Shown here: in pieces, positions 26,631-37,647 of the stretch
Position numbering within the stretch: the first letter of the stretch is position 1
How the letters are laid out: each line of letters begins with the position of its first letter
Assembly (NCBI GenBank): GCA_965199805.1
Contig: CBDATO010000003.1
Coordinates: forward strand, 868,001-932,000
Direction of reading: 5' to 3'
DNA length: 64,000 nt
Origin: DATAZK01 sp965199805
Lineage (GTDB): Bacteria > Actinomycetota > Actinomycetes > Frankiales > Frankiaceae
Translations under genes and position numbers: made by a program
The notes under the pieces: model-generated
The model's database searches: none
What the model was told of the DNA's origin: nothing
Seen by the model: the letters and a program-made list of their open reading frames with translations, nothing else

Positions 26631-26634
<4 letters not shown>
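25351..26634 (+). CDS. Response regulator with PP2C/SpoIIE-type phosphatase domain (RsbU-like)
   Basis: A 427-residue protein. The receiver domain (about 30-150) has the acid pair in LLVEDDEGD, the phospho-acceptor in VLLDLGLPDA and the Lys in YLVKGQ. A short helical linker leads to a PP2C-type Ser/Thr phosphatase with metal-binding Asp in GGDFYDA, VGDVSGHG, LHSDGLIE and MADDLAVLL, so it looks active. Such proteins dephosphorylate anti-sigma antagonists in stress pathways; none is encoded here. The start is TTG 25351 with GGAG six bases before it. Its stop overlaps the kinase start by GTGA, making a three-gene operon. Confidence 0.88.
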
Positions 26635-28312
<1,678 letters not shown>

Positions 28313-28316
<4 letters not shown>

Positions 28317-28756
28317 CCGACCCGGAGTCCGGCCCGATCGAGGTCCTGCTCGTCGAGGACGATCCCGGCGACGTCGTCCTCACCCGCGAGGCGTTCGAGC
28401 AGCAAGAGCTGCGCAACCGGCTGCACGTGGTCACCAACGGGCCGGACGCGCTGCGCTTCCTGCGCCGCGAGGAGCCGTACGACACCGCGCCCGCCGTCGA
28501 CCTCGTCCTGCTCGACCTCAACCTGCCCGGCATGCACGGCAGCGAGGTGCTGTCGGCCATCAAGACCGACGAACAGCTCAGCGCCACGCCCGTCGTCATC
28601 CTCACCACCTCCGAAGCGGAGGAGGACGTGCGGCGCAGCTATCAGCAGCACGCCAATGCCTACGTGACCAAGCCGGTCGACTTCGACCGCTTCCTCGCCC
28701 TGGTGCAGGCGATCGACGAGTTCTTCCTCAACGTGGTGCGGCTGCCGCGGCACTGA
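28313..28756 (+). CDS. Single-domain response regulator (Rcp1-like)
   Basis: A 147-residue receiver domain with no output domain: LLVEDDPGDVVLTREAF, phospho-acceptor in LVLLDLNLPGMHG (Asp at about 65) and Lys in NAYVTKPVDF. Such stand-alone receivers of the Rcp1/CheY type take phosphate from the partner kinase. ATG 28313 overlaps the kinase stop (ATGA). Together with the upstream receiver-phosphatase it suggests a branched phosphorelay from one kinase to two receivers. Confidence 0.92.
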
Positions 28757-28892
28757 CGTCGACCGCTGCCGTCCCCGGCATCGACCCGAGCGGTGACCAC
28801 CGCGTCCGGCTTACGCTTCCCGCACGCGGTCGATGAGCGGAAGACGGGTGTGCGCGGTGTCGAGATCCACGAAGCACATCAAGGGCAGTGCC

Positions 28893-30476
28893 GTGACAGG
28901 GCCGACCGACTCGGTGGTCGTCGTCGGCGCCGGCCTCGCCGGCCTCGCCACGGCGTGCCGGCTCGCGGGCGCCGGCCGAGCGGTGACGCTGCTCGAGCGT
29001 GAAGCCGCGCCGGGCGGCCGGGCGGGGATCTGGCAGAGCGCCGGCTACACGGTCGACACCGGGCCGACCGTCATGACGATGCCCGAGCTGCTGGAGCAGA
29101 CGTTCGACGCCGTGGGCGCCCGGATGTCCGACCACGTCACGCTCACCACCCTGGACCCGAGCTACCGCGCCCTGTTCCCGGACGGCAGCAAGCTCGACGT
29201 GCGCGGCGGCGTCGAGCCGATGGCCGCCGAGATCGAGTCGGTGTGCGGGAGCGCCGAGGCCGCAGGCTTCCGGCGGTTCGCCGCGTTCGTCTCCGAGCTG
29301 TACGCCATCGAGCAGCACACCTTCATCGACCGCAACATCGACAGCCCGCTCGCCCTGCTCGGCCCGGAGCTCGTCCGGCTCGTCGCGCTCGGCGGGCTCC
29401 GCAAGCTCGCCCCCAAGGTCGGCAGCTACCTGAAGGACCCGCGCACCCAGCGGCTGCTGTCGTTCCAGGCGATGTACGCGGGCCTGTCCCCCTACGACGC
29501 GCTCGCCATCTACGCCGTCATCAGCTACATGGACACCATCGCCGGCGTCACGTACCCGGTGGGCGGGATGCACGGGGTCGCCCGCGGGCTGGCCGCCGCC
29601 GCGACGGCCGCGGGGGTCGACATCCGCTACGGCGCCGCGGTCGCCCGCCTCGAGACCAGCGGCGGAACGGCCCGGGCGGCGGTGCTCGAGGACGGCAGCC
29701 GCATCCCGGCCGACGCGTTCGTCCTGACCCCCGACGCCCCGGTCGCCTACCGCGAGCTGCTGCCCGACACCGCGGCCGGACGCTGGTGGAACCACCGGCT
29801 GCCGCGCCAGAGCTACAGCCCGTCGTGCTTCCTGCTGCTCGCGGGCAGCAAGGCGGCGTACTCGCAGACGGCGCACCACACCATCTCGTTCGGCCGGGCC
29901 TGGCGCGGCACGTTCGACGAGCTCATCGGCCGGCACGAGCTGATGAGCGACCCGTCGCTGCTGGTCACGAACGCGAGCCGGACCGACCCGTCACTCGCGC
30001 CGGAGGGCCGGCAGACGTATTACGTGCTCGCCCCGACCCCGAACCTCGACGCCCGCCTGGACTGGTCGGCGATCTCCGGTCGCTACCGCGACGAGGTGGT
30101 GGAGACGCTCGAGCGGCGCGGCTGGATCGGATTCGGCGACGGCATCGAGACGTCCACGCTGATCACCCCGGCCGACTGGAGGGCCATGGGCCTCGAGCGC
30201 GGGGCCCCGTTCGCCGCGTCCCACTCGCTGCGCCAGACCGGCCCGTTCCGGCTGCCCAACGTGGTGCCGGGGCTCGACAACGTCGTGCTCGCCGGGTCCG
30301 GCACGGTGCCGGGCGTCGGCGTCCCGATGGTGCTGGTGTCAGGACGCCTCGCCGCGGAACGTCTGGTTGGCGTCGGCGCGAAGGTCCACCGTGCGGTCGA
30401 GCGTCAGGTGCCGGTCGAGCGAGACGTCGCGGTTCGGGGAGACGCGGTGGACGGGCGACCGTCGGCGTACGCCTGA
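28893..30476 (+). CDS. crtI: Phytoene desaturase
   Basis: A 527-residue FAD enzyme that desaturates phytoene towards lycopene. Motifs: VVVVGAGLAGLATACRLAGAGR, GGRAGIWQSAGYTVDTGPTVMTMP at the start, YPVGGMHGVARGLA in the middle and LVLAGSGTVPGVGVPMVLVSGRLAAERL at the end. GTG 28893 has AAGGGC seven bases upstream; the 20 residues before it lack support. The usual family ending is around AAERLVG; here a basic 30-odd residue tail follows and overlaps, antiparallel, the 3' end of the GGDEF/EAL gene by 138 bp. Confidence 0.9.
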   Translation: MTGPTDSVVVVGAGLAGLATACRLAGAGRAVTLLEREAAPGGRAGIWQSAGYTVDTGPTVMTMPELLEQTFDAVGARMSDHVTLTTLDPSYRALFPDGSKLDVRGGVEPMAAEIESVCGSAEAAGFRRFAAFVSELYAIEQHTFIDRNIDSPLALLGPELVRLVALGGLRKLAPKVGSYLKDPRTQRLLSFQAMYAGLSPYDALAIYAVISYMDTIAGVTYPVGGMHGVARGLAAAATAAGVDIRYGAAVARLETSGGTARAAVLEDGSRIPADAFVLTPDAPVAYRELLPDTAAGRWWNHRLPRQSYSPSCFLLLAGSKAAYSQTAHHTISFGRAWRGTFDELIGRHELMSDPSLLVTNASRTDPSLAPEGRQTYYVLAPTPNLDARLDWSAISGRYRDEVVETLERRGWIGFGDGIETSTLITPADWRAMGLERGAPFAASHSLRQTGPFRLPNVVPGLDNVVLAGSGTVPGVGVPMVLVSGRLAAERLVGVGAKVHRAVERQVPVERDVAVRGDAVDGRPSAYA

Positions 30477-33092
30477 CAGAGGCACCCGCTCCTCCACCGT
30501 CTGCGCGTGCTCGGCCAGCCAGTCGGCGAGCTCGTCGAGCGGGACGGGCCGGCACAGCAGCGCGCCCTGCGCGAGGTCGCAGCCCATGCGGCGCAGCTGC
30601 TCCCAGACGATCGGGTCGTCGACGCCGGCGGCCACCACGTCCAGCCCGAGCCGGGCGCCGAGCTCGACGATCGAGCGCACGATCGCCTCGTCCGAGCTGT
30701 CGCGGTCGATCCGGCGGACGAATCCGGGGTCGATCTTCACCTGACGCACTGGCGTCCGGCGCAGGTGCGACAGCGACGAAGGACCGGCACCGAAGCCCTC
30801 GACCCCGACCCGCACGCCGAGCGCCGACAGCTGCCCGAGCCCGGGCAGCGTACGGCTGCGCTCCTGCGTGAGGCCGCCCTCGGCGATCTCCAGCGTGAGC
30901 CGGTCGGGGTCGACGCCGTAGTCGTCGAGCAGCTGGGCCAGCGTCTCGGGCAGGCTCGTGTCGGCGAGCACCCGCGGGGGCAGGTTGACCAGCACCGACA
31001 GGTCGTGACCGGCGACCCTCCACTGCGCACACGCGCGGATCGCCGAGGTCAGGAGCGAGCGGCTGAGCTCGCTCGCCAGGCCGCTGCTCGCCGCCGTCGG
31101 CAGGAACTCCTCGGGCAGCAGCAGGCCGCGCTCGGGGTGCCGCCAGCGGGCAACGACGTCGACGGCCACCACCCGGCCGCTGACCAGTGACGCGACGGGC
31201 TGCCCGTACGCCTCGATGTCGCCGGCCGAGCGCTCGGTGGCCGACAGTGCCCGGCGCAGCTCGCCGGCGAAGGTCAGCTGCTGGGCGTCGGCCTGGCTCA
31301 TGCCCGGCTCCCAGATGCGCAGCCCGCGGTTCGTCGCCTTGGCCGCGTACATGGCGAGGTCGGCGCGCTTGAGCAGCCCCGACGACTCGACCCCGTGCCG
31401 GGGCGCGAGCGCGACGCCGATGGACATCCCCACGGAGATGACCAGGTCGGCGAGTGCGACCGGCTCGGCGATGGCGGCCAGCACCCGCTCGGCCGTCTCG
31501 GCCGCGTCCTCCGCGGTGAGGGCGCCGGGCAGCAGGATGGCGAACTCGTCGCCGCCGAGCCGGGCCAGCACGTCACCGGGGGCCAGCGCGCCGGCGGCCC
31601 GCATGGCGACCTCCTGCAGCAGGACGTCACCCATCTGGTGGCCGAGCGCGTCGTTCACGTCCTTGAAGCCGTTGAGGTCGCAGATCATCACGGCTGCGCC
31701 CGCCCGGCGGCCGCCGCGGATCTCGGCCAGCACGTCGCTGAGCTGCTGGTGCAGGTAGCTGCGGTTGACCAGGCCGGTGAGGGCGTCGTGGCGTACCGCA
31801 TGCGTCAGGCCGTTGATCAGCCAGCCGTTGCGCAGCGCGAGACCCGCGTGGTTGGCGATCGTCTCGACCAGCCGGAGGTCGGCGGCGTCGAACGTCCGGA
31901 CCTGGCCGACCCGGCCGGAGACCAGCAGGCTGGCGGTCACCGAACGAGTGCTCTCGGACTCGTCCGCCGGCAGGTCGGTGTCGGGGGTGGAATGCACGTG
32001 TTGGTGGGCGTCCCGCAGCGGGACGGCCAGGGCCTCGCGCCGGCCGAAGCGCTTCAGGTAGGCCGACCACTCCGGCCGCCGCGACGCCGCCGAGCGGTGC
32101 CCGAGCAGCAGGGCAGAGCCCGACCGCAGGACGTGGGCGTGCATCGGGTCGAGACCGGCGCCCGCGCCCGCGCCGGCGTCGATGCGCCGCAACAGGCCGC
32201 GCTCGTCGAGGGTAAGCCGGGTGTGCCGGCCGTCGGGCAGCACCGGGGCGAAGACGATCTCGGAGTACTCGGCCGCGGCGAGGTCGCGCGCCGAGAGCAG
32301 CAGCTGGCGCAACACCTCGTCGGGCTCGTGCGTCGCACTGATCGCGTCGGTGAAGGCGTAGAGCTTGGCGAGCGCCGCGTGCCGTCCGGTGAGCGCCGCG
32401 TAGGCCCGGTAGCAGAGCAGCAGGACGCCCGCGGCCGCGAGCAGGAGCCAGCCCGCCTCGGTCGAGCGCTGCAGCGCGTTGACCGCGACGAGGGCCAACG
32501 TGCCGACGAGGACCGACACCATCGCACTGGTGAGCACGGCGTGGCTGAGGTCGCGAGCGTGGAACGCCGACTGGTGCAGCGCGATGACGACGGTGACGAG
32601 CGCCGCGGCGAGGATGCCCGCGAGCAGCACGGCGGCGTATCCGGCGAGCCAGGCGCGCGGTGAGGTGGCTGCGGCATCGCCGAGCACCTGCCGGAAGACG
32701 AGCACGGCGGTGGCGGCCTCGAAGAGCAGCACCGCGGAGTTGACGGCGAGCTTGACCGGCGATTGGCGGCGCAGGAGGGCGAAGACCAGCAGCGGCCCGA
32801 CGACGCGGGCGAGCACGAGCGCGGGCGGCGCCGCGAAGAACAGCCCGAGCAGCAAGGGTGCCTCGGCGAGCGAGACCGTACGGGCGCCGCCGCGCATCTT
32901 GATCTGCATCGCGACGATCTCGGCGACCCCGAAGCACAGTACGAGCACCCACCACGACAGGTGCGGCCCGCCGGCGCTGAGCGCGTCGTCCGGTAGTCGC
33001 AGCACGAGGGCGAGGCCCGCCGCGAAGATCAACGCCCCGGCTGCGGCCGCGCGCCAGGTGCGCGGAGCCGAGGGCGGGCTCGAGACGATCAC
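30339..33092 (-). CDS. Membrane GGDEF-EAL protein with degenerate EAL domain
   Basis: A 917-residue protein. About seven or eight hydrophobic segments (residues about 8-240) precede a GAF-like region (about 265-450). A GGDEF domain with intact motif RLGGDEFAILL (about 511) suggests active diguanylate cyclase. The EAL domain has lost key residues: the EAL triplet reads DVV (about 644), the DDFG loop reads EGFGAG (about 765) and EGVE reads AGVD (about 821), while LEIAE and VKID remain. Phosphodiesterase activity is therefore unlikely; it may bind c-di-GMP. GTG 33092 has GGAAGAGG eight bases upstream. Its 3' end overlaps crtI on the other strand. Confidence 0.9.
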   Translation of the reverse strand: MIVSSPPSAPRTWRAAAAGALIFAAGLALVLRLPDDALSAGGPHLSWWVLVLCFGVAEIVAMQIKMRGGARTVSLAEAPLLLGLFFAAPPALVLARVVGPLLVFALLRRQSPVKLAVNSAVLLFEAATAVLVFRQVLGDAAATSPRAWLAGYAAVLLAGILAAALVTVVIALHQSAFHARDLSHAVLTSAMVSVLVGTLALVAVNALQRSTEAGWLLLAAAGVLLLCYRAYAALTGRHAALAKLYAFTDAISATHEPDEVLRQLLLSARDLAAAEYSEIVFAPVLPDGRHTRLTLDERGLLRRIDAGAGAGAGLDPMHAHVLRSGSALLLGHRSAASRRPEWSAYLKRFGRREALAVPLRDAHQHVHSTPDTDLPADESESTRSVTASLLVSGRVGQVRTFDAADLRLVETIANHAGLALRNGWLINGLTHAVRHDALTGLVNRSYLHQQLSDVLAEIRGGRRAGAAVMICDLNGFKDVNDALGHQMGDVLLQEVAMRAAGALAPGDVLARLGGDEFAILLPGALTAEDAAETAERVLAAIAEPVALADLVISVGMSIGVALAPRHGVESSGLLKRADLAMYAAKATNRGLRIWEPGMSQADAQQLTFAGELRRALSATERSAGDIEAYGQPVASLVSGRVVAVDVVARWRHPERGLLLPEEFLPTAASSGLASELSRSLLTSAIRACAQWRVAGHDLSVLVNLPPRVLADTSLPETLAQLLDDYGVDPDRLTLEIAEGGLTQERSRTLPGLGQLSALGVRVGVEGFGAGPSSLSHLRRTPVRQVKIDPGFVRRIDRDSSDEAIVRSIVELGARLGLDVVAAGVDDPIVWEQLRRMGCDLAQGALLCRPVPLDELADWLAEHAQTVEERVPLSGVRRRSPVHRVSPNRDVSLDRHLTLDRTVDLRADANQTFRGEAS

Positions 33093-33295
33093 GAGGGAAA
33101 CCTCTTCCGTGGAACTCACGCGGGTCGGTGCAACTCTGATCGACCCGCGCCCGCACGTGCTGTCCCCCGGACACCTGAAGTATTCATCTGACCCCGCTTC
33201 GTGACAAGTCGGGGGTGCCACGAGTCTTCGGCGTCCAGCTGATTCACAGCCTCCTCGCAGTCCCGTCATGCGCGGCGATAGGGAGACTGGACCCC

Positions 33296-34462
33296 GTGAC
33301 TGCACCGGACAGCCCTTTCGACTCCCCCTTCGAGCGCCCGGCGGGCGACCCGGGCTACTCGGGCGGGTCGGGAGCCGAACGCTCCCTCTCCGGCCGCGAC
33401 GGCATGTTCGACACGTCGAGGCCCGATACAGCTCCTGCCGGGCGGCGTGCGCCCGGGGGCTCGGCCGCGGTACTGCTGGAGCAGGTGCTCTTCGAGGTCA
33501 AGCGCGTCGTCGTCGGCCAGGACCGCATGGTCGAGCGCATCCTCGTGTGCCTGCTGGCGAAAGGCCACTGCCTGCTGGAAGGGGTGCCCGGCGTCGCCAA
33601 GACGCTGTCGGTGGCCACCCTGGCCCAGGCGGTGGGCGGGTCGTTCGCCCGCCTGCAGTTCACCCCCGACCTGGTGCCGAGCGACGTCGTCGGCACCCGG
33701 GTCTACCGGATGGGCCGCGAGCAGTTCGACGTCGAGCTCGGCCCCGTCTTCGCGAACCTGGTGCTCGCCGACGAGATCAACCGCGCACCCGCCAAGGTGC
33801 AGTCGGCCCTCCTCGAGGTCATGGCCGAGCGGCAGGTGACGCTCGGCGGCACCAGTTATGCGGTGCCGTCGCCGTTCCTGGTGCTCGCGACGCAGAACCC
33901 GATCGAGTCCGAGGGCGTCTACCCGCTGCCCGAGGCGCAGCGCGACCGCTTCCTCATGCGCGTGTCGGTGCCGTACCCGACGGCGGCCGACGAGCTCGAG
34001 ATCGTGCGCCGGATGGGCACCCACCCGCCGCACGCCTCGCAGGTGCTGTCGCTCGAGGACCTGGCGACGCTGCAGGAGGCGACGACGGAGGTCTTCGTCC
34101 ACCACGCCGTCGCCGAGTACGCCGTCCGCCTGGTGCTCGCCACCCGCGAGCCGGCCCGCTTCGGCGTCCCGGACATCACCGGCATGCTGGCGTACGGCGC
34201 CTCCCCCCGTGGCAGCCTCGGTCTGATCGCCGCGGCGCGCGGGCTCGCCATGCTCCGCGGCCGCGACTACGTCGTTCCGAGCGACGTCTCCGACATCGCC
34301 CCGGAGGTGCTCCCCCACCGGCTCGTGCTCTCGTACGAGGCGATGGCCGACGGCATCACGGCGGAGTCCGTGGTCGCCCGGGTGCTGGAGGCCACGCCGC
34401 AGCCGGTCGTGACACCCACGCAGTACGCCGGTGCGCTGGCCGGCCAGGGCTCCGCGACATGA
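33296..34462 (+). CDS. MoxR-family AAA+ ATPase
   Basis: A 388-residue AAA+ chaperone-like ATPase. An N-terminal Pro/Ser/Gly-rich tail of about 55 residues precedes the core. Walker A in MoxR form is EGVPGVAKTL, Walker B is LADEINRAPAK, sensor 1 is LATQNPIE and the Arg finger region is LPEAQRDRFLMR. It is first of three coupled genes (MoxR, DUF58, VWA), a set thought to activate or fold a metal-binding partner at the membrane. GAGACT lies seven bases before GTG 33296, so a leaderless start is possible. The stop overlaps the DUF58 start (ATGA). Confidence 0.93.
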   Translation: MTAPDSPFDSPFERPAGDPGYSGGSGAERSLSGRDGMFDTSRPDTAPAGRRAPGGSAAVLLEQVLFEVKRVVVGQDRMVERILVCLLAKGHCLLEGVPGVAKTLSVATLAQAVGGSFARLQFTPDLVPSDVVGTRVYRMGREQFDVELGPVFANLVLADEINRAPAKVQSALLEVMAERQVTLGGTSYAVPSPFLVLATQNPIESEGVYPLPEAQRDRFLMRVSVPYPTAADELEIVRRMGTHPPHASQVLSLEDLATLQEATTEVFVHHAVAEYAVRLVLATREPARFGVPDITGMLAYGASPRGSLGLIAAARGLAMLRGRDYVVPSDVSDIAPEVLPHRLVLSYEAMADGITAESVVARVLEATPQPVVTPTQYAGALAGQGSAT

Positions 34463-35439
34463 GCACCGTCCTGATGCCCCCACCGGCCCCGCCCTCCCGG
34501 GCGCCCGAGCCGCCGCGGCCCGACGAGCTCGACGCCCGGCTGCGCCGCCTGGAGCTGTCCATCAGCCGCCGGCTGGAAGGGCTGCTGCACGGCGACCATC
34601 TCGGCCTGCTGCCCGGTCACGGCAGCGAGCGCGCGGAGAGCCGCGAGTACCGCATCGGCGACGACGTCCGGCGCATCGACTGGGCGGTGACGGCCCGTAC
34701 CAGCCTGCCGCACGTCGGCGACCAGATCGCCGACCGCGAGCTCACCACCTACGCCATCGTCGACGCCACCGCCTCGATGGACTTCGGCACCCACACCTGG
34801 GAGAAGCGCGACCTCGCTCTCTCGGCCGCCACCGCCTTCGGCGTGCTCACCACGCGCCTGGGCAGCCGCTTCGGCCTCACCGCCCTGTCCGCCACCGGCG
34901 TCACCGAGCTCCCGCCGCGGGCCGGGCGCGACAGCCTGCGCCACTGCCTGCGGGCCCTCGCCCGGGTGCCGCGCGCCGACGAGCCGGGCCGCCCGGGTCA
35001 GGAGCCCGCGACCGGCTCCCGGCCGCTCACGGCCGCCCTCACCCGGCTCGGCCGCCGCTCCACCCGGCGCGGCTTCGTCGTCGTCATCTCCGACCTGCTC
35101 GGTGACCCGCAGGACTGGGAGCGCCCGCTGCGGGCGCTGACCCACCGTCACGAGGTGCTCGTGGTGGAGATCCGCGACCCCCGCGAGCAGTCGCTGCCGG
35201 CGATGGGCGTCGTGACCCTCACCGACCCCGAGACGGGCGCCCAGCTGGAGGTCAACACCGGCTCGGCGGCGCTGCGCCGGCGCTACGCCGAGGCCGCCGC
35301 CGCCCAGCGTGCAGAGGTCGCGCAGGCCATCCGCCGGGCCCGCGCCGGGCACCTCGTGCTGTCCACCGACGGCAACTGGCTGCTCGACGTCGCCCACCAC
35401 GTCGCGGCAGCACGCCGCATGCGCGGGGTGGCGAGATGA
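34459..35439 (+). CDS. DUF58 domain protein
   Basis: A 326-residue soluble protein with the DUF58 signature ERAESREYRIGDDVRRIDW at about residues 55-73 and a VWA-like fold beginning TYAIVDATASMDFG and continuing GFVVVISDLLGD. It has no membrane segment. Overlaps of four bases on each side couple it to MoxR and to the VWA gene. The set acts together in other bacteria, but the client is unknown. Confidence 0.92.
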   Translation: MSTVLMPPPAPPSRAPEPPRPDELDARLRRLELSISRRLEGLLHGDHLGLLPGHGSERAESREYRIGDDVRRIDWAVTARTSLPHVGDQIADRELTTYAIVDATASMDFGTHTWEKRDLALSAATAFGVLTTRLGSRFGLTALSATGVTELPPRAGRDSLRHCLRALARVPRADEPGRPGQEPATGSRPLTAALTRLGRRSTRRGFVVVISDLLGDPQDWERPLRALTHRHEVLVVEIRDPREQSLPAMGVVTLTDPETGAQLEVNTGSAALRRRYAEAAAAQRAEVAQAIRRARAGHLVLSTDGNWLLDVAHHVAAARRMRGVAR

Positions 35440-36392
35440 CGTTCCTGTCGGCCAACTGGCTGTGGGCGCTCGCCGCCGTCGCGGCGCTCCTGATCGCGTA
35501 CGTGATCATGAGCCTGCGCCGCCGGCGCTACGCCGCCAAGTTCACCCAGCTCTCGCTGCTCGCCTCGGTCGCGCCGAAGCGGCCCGCCTGGTTCCGCCGG
35601 CACGTGCCGGCCGGGCTGCTCCTGCTCGCCATGGTCGGGCTCGTGTTCAGCCTCGCCCGGCCGGCGCAGGAGACGAAGGTCCCGAAGGAGCGGGCGACGA
35701 TCATGCTCGCCATCGACGTCTCGCAGTCCATGGCCGCCACCGACGTCGACCCCGACCGGCTCACCGCCGCCAAGACCGGCGCGCTCGCCTTCGTCGACCT
35801 GCTGCCTCCCAAGCTTCAGCTCGGTCTGGTCGCCTTCTCCGGCACCGCGTCGGTGCTGGTCACCCCCACGACCGACCGCGACTCCGTCCGCCAGGCCATC
35901 GAGAACCTGCAGCTCGGCCCCGGCACCGCCATCGGTGACGGCATCGAGGCCTCGCTCACGGCGATCAAGAACAGCACGCAGACCGAGTCCGGCGACCAGT
36001 CGCCGCCGCCTGCCCGCATCGTGCTGATCTCGGACGGCTCGACCACCCGCGGCACGTCCAACGACACCGCCGCCACCGACGCCCAGGCCGCGGGCGTCCC
36101 GGTCAGCACCATCGCGTACGGCACCCAGGACGGCCGGCTGCAGATCCAGGGCCAGGACATCCCGGTGCCGGTCAACACCGAGGCGCTCCAGTCGATCGCC
36201 GACGAGACCAACGGTGCGTACTACCGGGCCACCACCGGTGACGAGCTCAAGAGCGTCTACCAGGGGCTCGGCAGCTCGATCGGCTACGACACCACCACCA
36301 AGGAGATCGGCCGCTGGTTCGTCGGGATCGGGCTGCTGCTCGCCCTGCTGTCCGGGGCGCTGTCGGTGCTGTGGACCTCCCGGCTGCCCTGA
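35436..36392 (+). CDS. Membrane-anchored VWA domain protein
   Basis: A 318-residue protein. TM helices lie at about 8-26 and 58-76. A VWA domain has an intact metal site (IDVSQSM, Thr/Asp positions in VAFSGTASV and LISDGSTT), and a C-terminal TM at about 293-312 completes it. This is the BatA-like layout that accompanies MoxR and DUF58. It ends 40 bp before crtB on the same strand, so crtB could be read through from this operon. Confidence 0.92.
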   Translation: MTFLSANWLWALAAVAALLIAYVIMSLRRRRYAAKFTQLSLLASVAPKRPAWFRRHVPAGLLLLAMVGLVFSLARPAQETKVPKERATIMLAIDVSQSMAATDVDPDRLTAAKTGALAFVDLLPPKLQLGLVAFSGTASVLVTPTTDRDSVRQAIENLQLGPGTAIGDGIEASLTAIKNSTQTESGDQSPPPARIVLISDGSTTRGTSNDTAATDAQAAGVPVSTIAYGTQDGRLQIQGQDIPVPVNTEALQSIADETNGAYYRATTGDELKSVYQGLGSSIGYDTTTKEIGRWFVGIGLLLALLSGALSVLWTSRLP

Positions 36393-36432
36393 CGTGGTGC
36401 GCTGGGGGCCACGCGTACGCGATGCTTCCGGA

Positions 36433-37344
36433 GTGACCGATCCCGAGCTCGCGCAGGCGTATGCCACCGCACGTGAGCTGCACCGCTCCCACGGCCGCAC
36501 CTACTACCTGGCGACGCTCCTGCTGCCCGTGTGGAAGCGGCCGTCGGTGCACGCGCTCTACGGCTTCGCCCGGTACGCCGACGAGCTCGTCGACGGCCCG
36601 GAGATCTCGCCCGACTCGGCGCGGGCCGCGCTGGACGACCTCGAGAGCGGTCTGCTGGAGGCCCTGCGCGGCGGGGGCGTACCGGCAGGGGCGCCGGCCG
36701 GGCCGCGCACCGACGTGCTGCGGGCCGTCGCCGACACGGCGCAGCGGTGGGGCATCCCCGAGTCGACGTTCACCGCGTTCATGGCCTCGATGCGGATGGA
36801 CCTCACGGTCACCGAGTACGCCACCTGGGACGACCTGGTCGGCTACATGGAGGGCTCGGCCGCCGTGATCGGCGCCCAGATGCTGCCGATCCTGGAGCCG
36901 TCCAGCTCGGCCGCAGCGGTGTACGCCCGCGACCTCGGCATCGCCTTCCAGCTGGCCAACTTCATCCGCGACGTCGGCGAGGACCTGCGCCGCGGCCGGA
37001 TCTATTTGCCGCAGGAGTCGCTCGCCCTCTTCGGCGTCACGCGTACGTCGCTCGCCACCGGGGTGGTCGACGGGCGCGTCCGCCGGCTGCTCGCGTACGA
37101 GATCGCCCGCTGCCGCGAGATCTTCCGCTCCGCCGAGCCGGGCATCCGGCTGCTGCACCCGACGTCGCGGGACTGCATCGCCACGGCGTTCCGGCTCTAC
37201 GGCGGGATCCTGGACGCGGTCGAGGACGCCGACTACCAGGTGCTCGACCGGCGGGTGTCGGTGCCGCTGACGCACCGCCTGGCCGTCGCGCTACCCGCGG
37301 CGGGCCGGGCGGTCCGCTCGCGCCGGGGGCTTCGGCCCGCCTGA
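36433..37344 (+). CDS. crtB: Phytoene synthase
   Basis: Joins two GGPP to phytoene, the first committed carotenoid step. The two Asp-rich substrate motifs are YADELVDGPE (about 46-55) and NFIRDVGEDLRRGRIYLP (about 176-193). Length 303 is normal. GTG 36433 begins TDPELAQAYATARELHRSHGRTYYLA, the usual family opening; GTG 36394 is possible but would add a non-conserved stretch. GATGCT lies six bases upstream, a near match to the leaderless -10 pattern. Its 3' end overlaps the convergent cyclase gene by 54 bp. Confidence 0.92.
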   Translation: MTDPELAQAYATARELHRSHGRTYYLATLLLPVWKRPSVHALYGFARYADELVDGPEISPDSARAALDDLESGLLEALRGGGVPAGAPAGPRTDVLRAVADTAQRWGIPESTFTAFMASMRMDLTVTEYATWDDLVGYMEGSAAVIGAQMLPILEPSSSAAAVYARDLGIAFQLANFIRDVGEDLRRGRIYLPQESLALFGVTRTSLATGVVDGRVRRLLAYEIARCREIFRSAEPGIRLLHPTSRDCIATAFRLYGGILDAVEDADYQVLDRRVSVPLTHRLAVALPAAGRAVRSRRGLRPA

Positions 37345-37647
37345 GCCCGCCCGGGCCGCCCGACGCCCGAGCCACACCCACCAACTCATGGTCAGGAGCA
37401 CCAGCGCGTAGCCGAAGAGCAGGTCCTCCACCGGCGCGCCCACGATGCGCAGGCCGAGGATCGTCGCCGGGTCGTAGGTGACGATGTCGCGGTAGGTGAG
37501 GATGCCGTTCGTGATCAGCTGGAAGACCACGATGATCGCGTACGCGACCCAGAACACCCGGCGTGTCACCAGCCGGGTGCGCAGCACGACGAGGTCGACG
37601 AGCAGTGCGACCACCACGCCCGTGCAGGCCAGGGCGGTGTAGCTCAC
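37291..37647 (-). CDS. crtYd: Lycopene cyclase subunit, second half (CrtYd type)
   Basis: A 118-residue protein with three membrane segments and the cyclase motif PVEDLLFGYALVLL; it corresponds to the second half of the fungal/actinobacterial type lycopene cyclase domain. GTG 37647 overlaps the stop of the first-half gene (GTGA), so the two subunits are made together. It forms the heterodimeric enzyme that closes beta (or epsilon) rings. The presence of a CrtO ketolase favours beta rings. Its 3' end lies inside crtB on the opposite strand. Confidence 0.88.
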   Translation of the reverse strand: MSYTALACTGVVVALLVDLVVLRTRLVTRRVFWVAYAIIVVFQLITNGILTYRDIVTYDPATILGLRIVGAPVEDLLFGYALVLLTMSWWVWLGRRAARAGSGGPKPPARADRPARRG

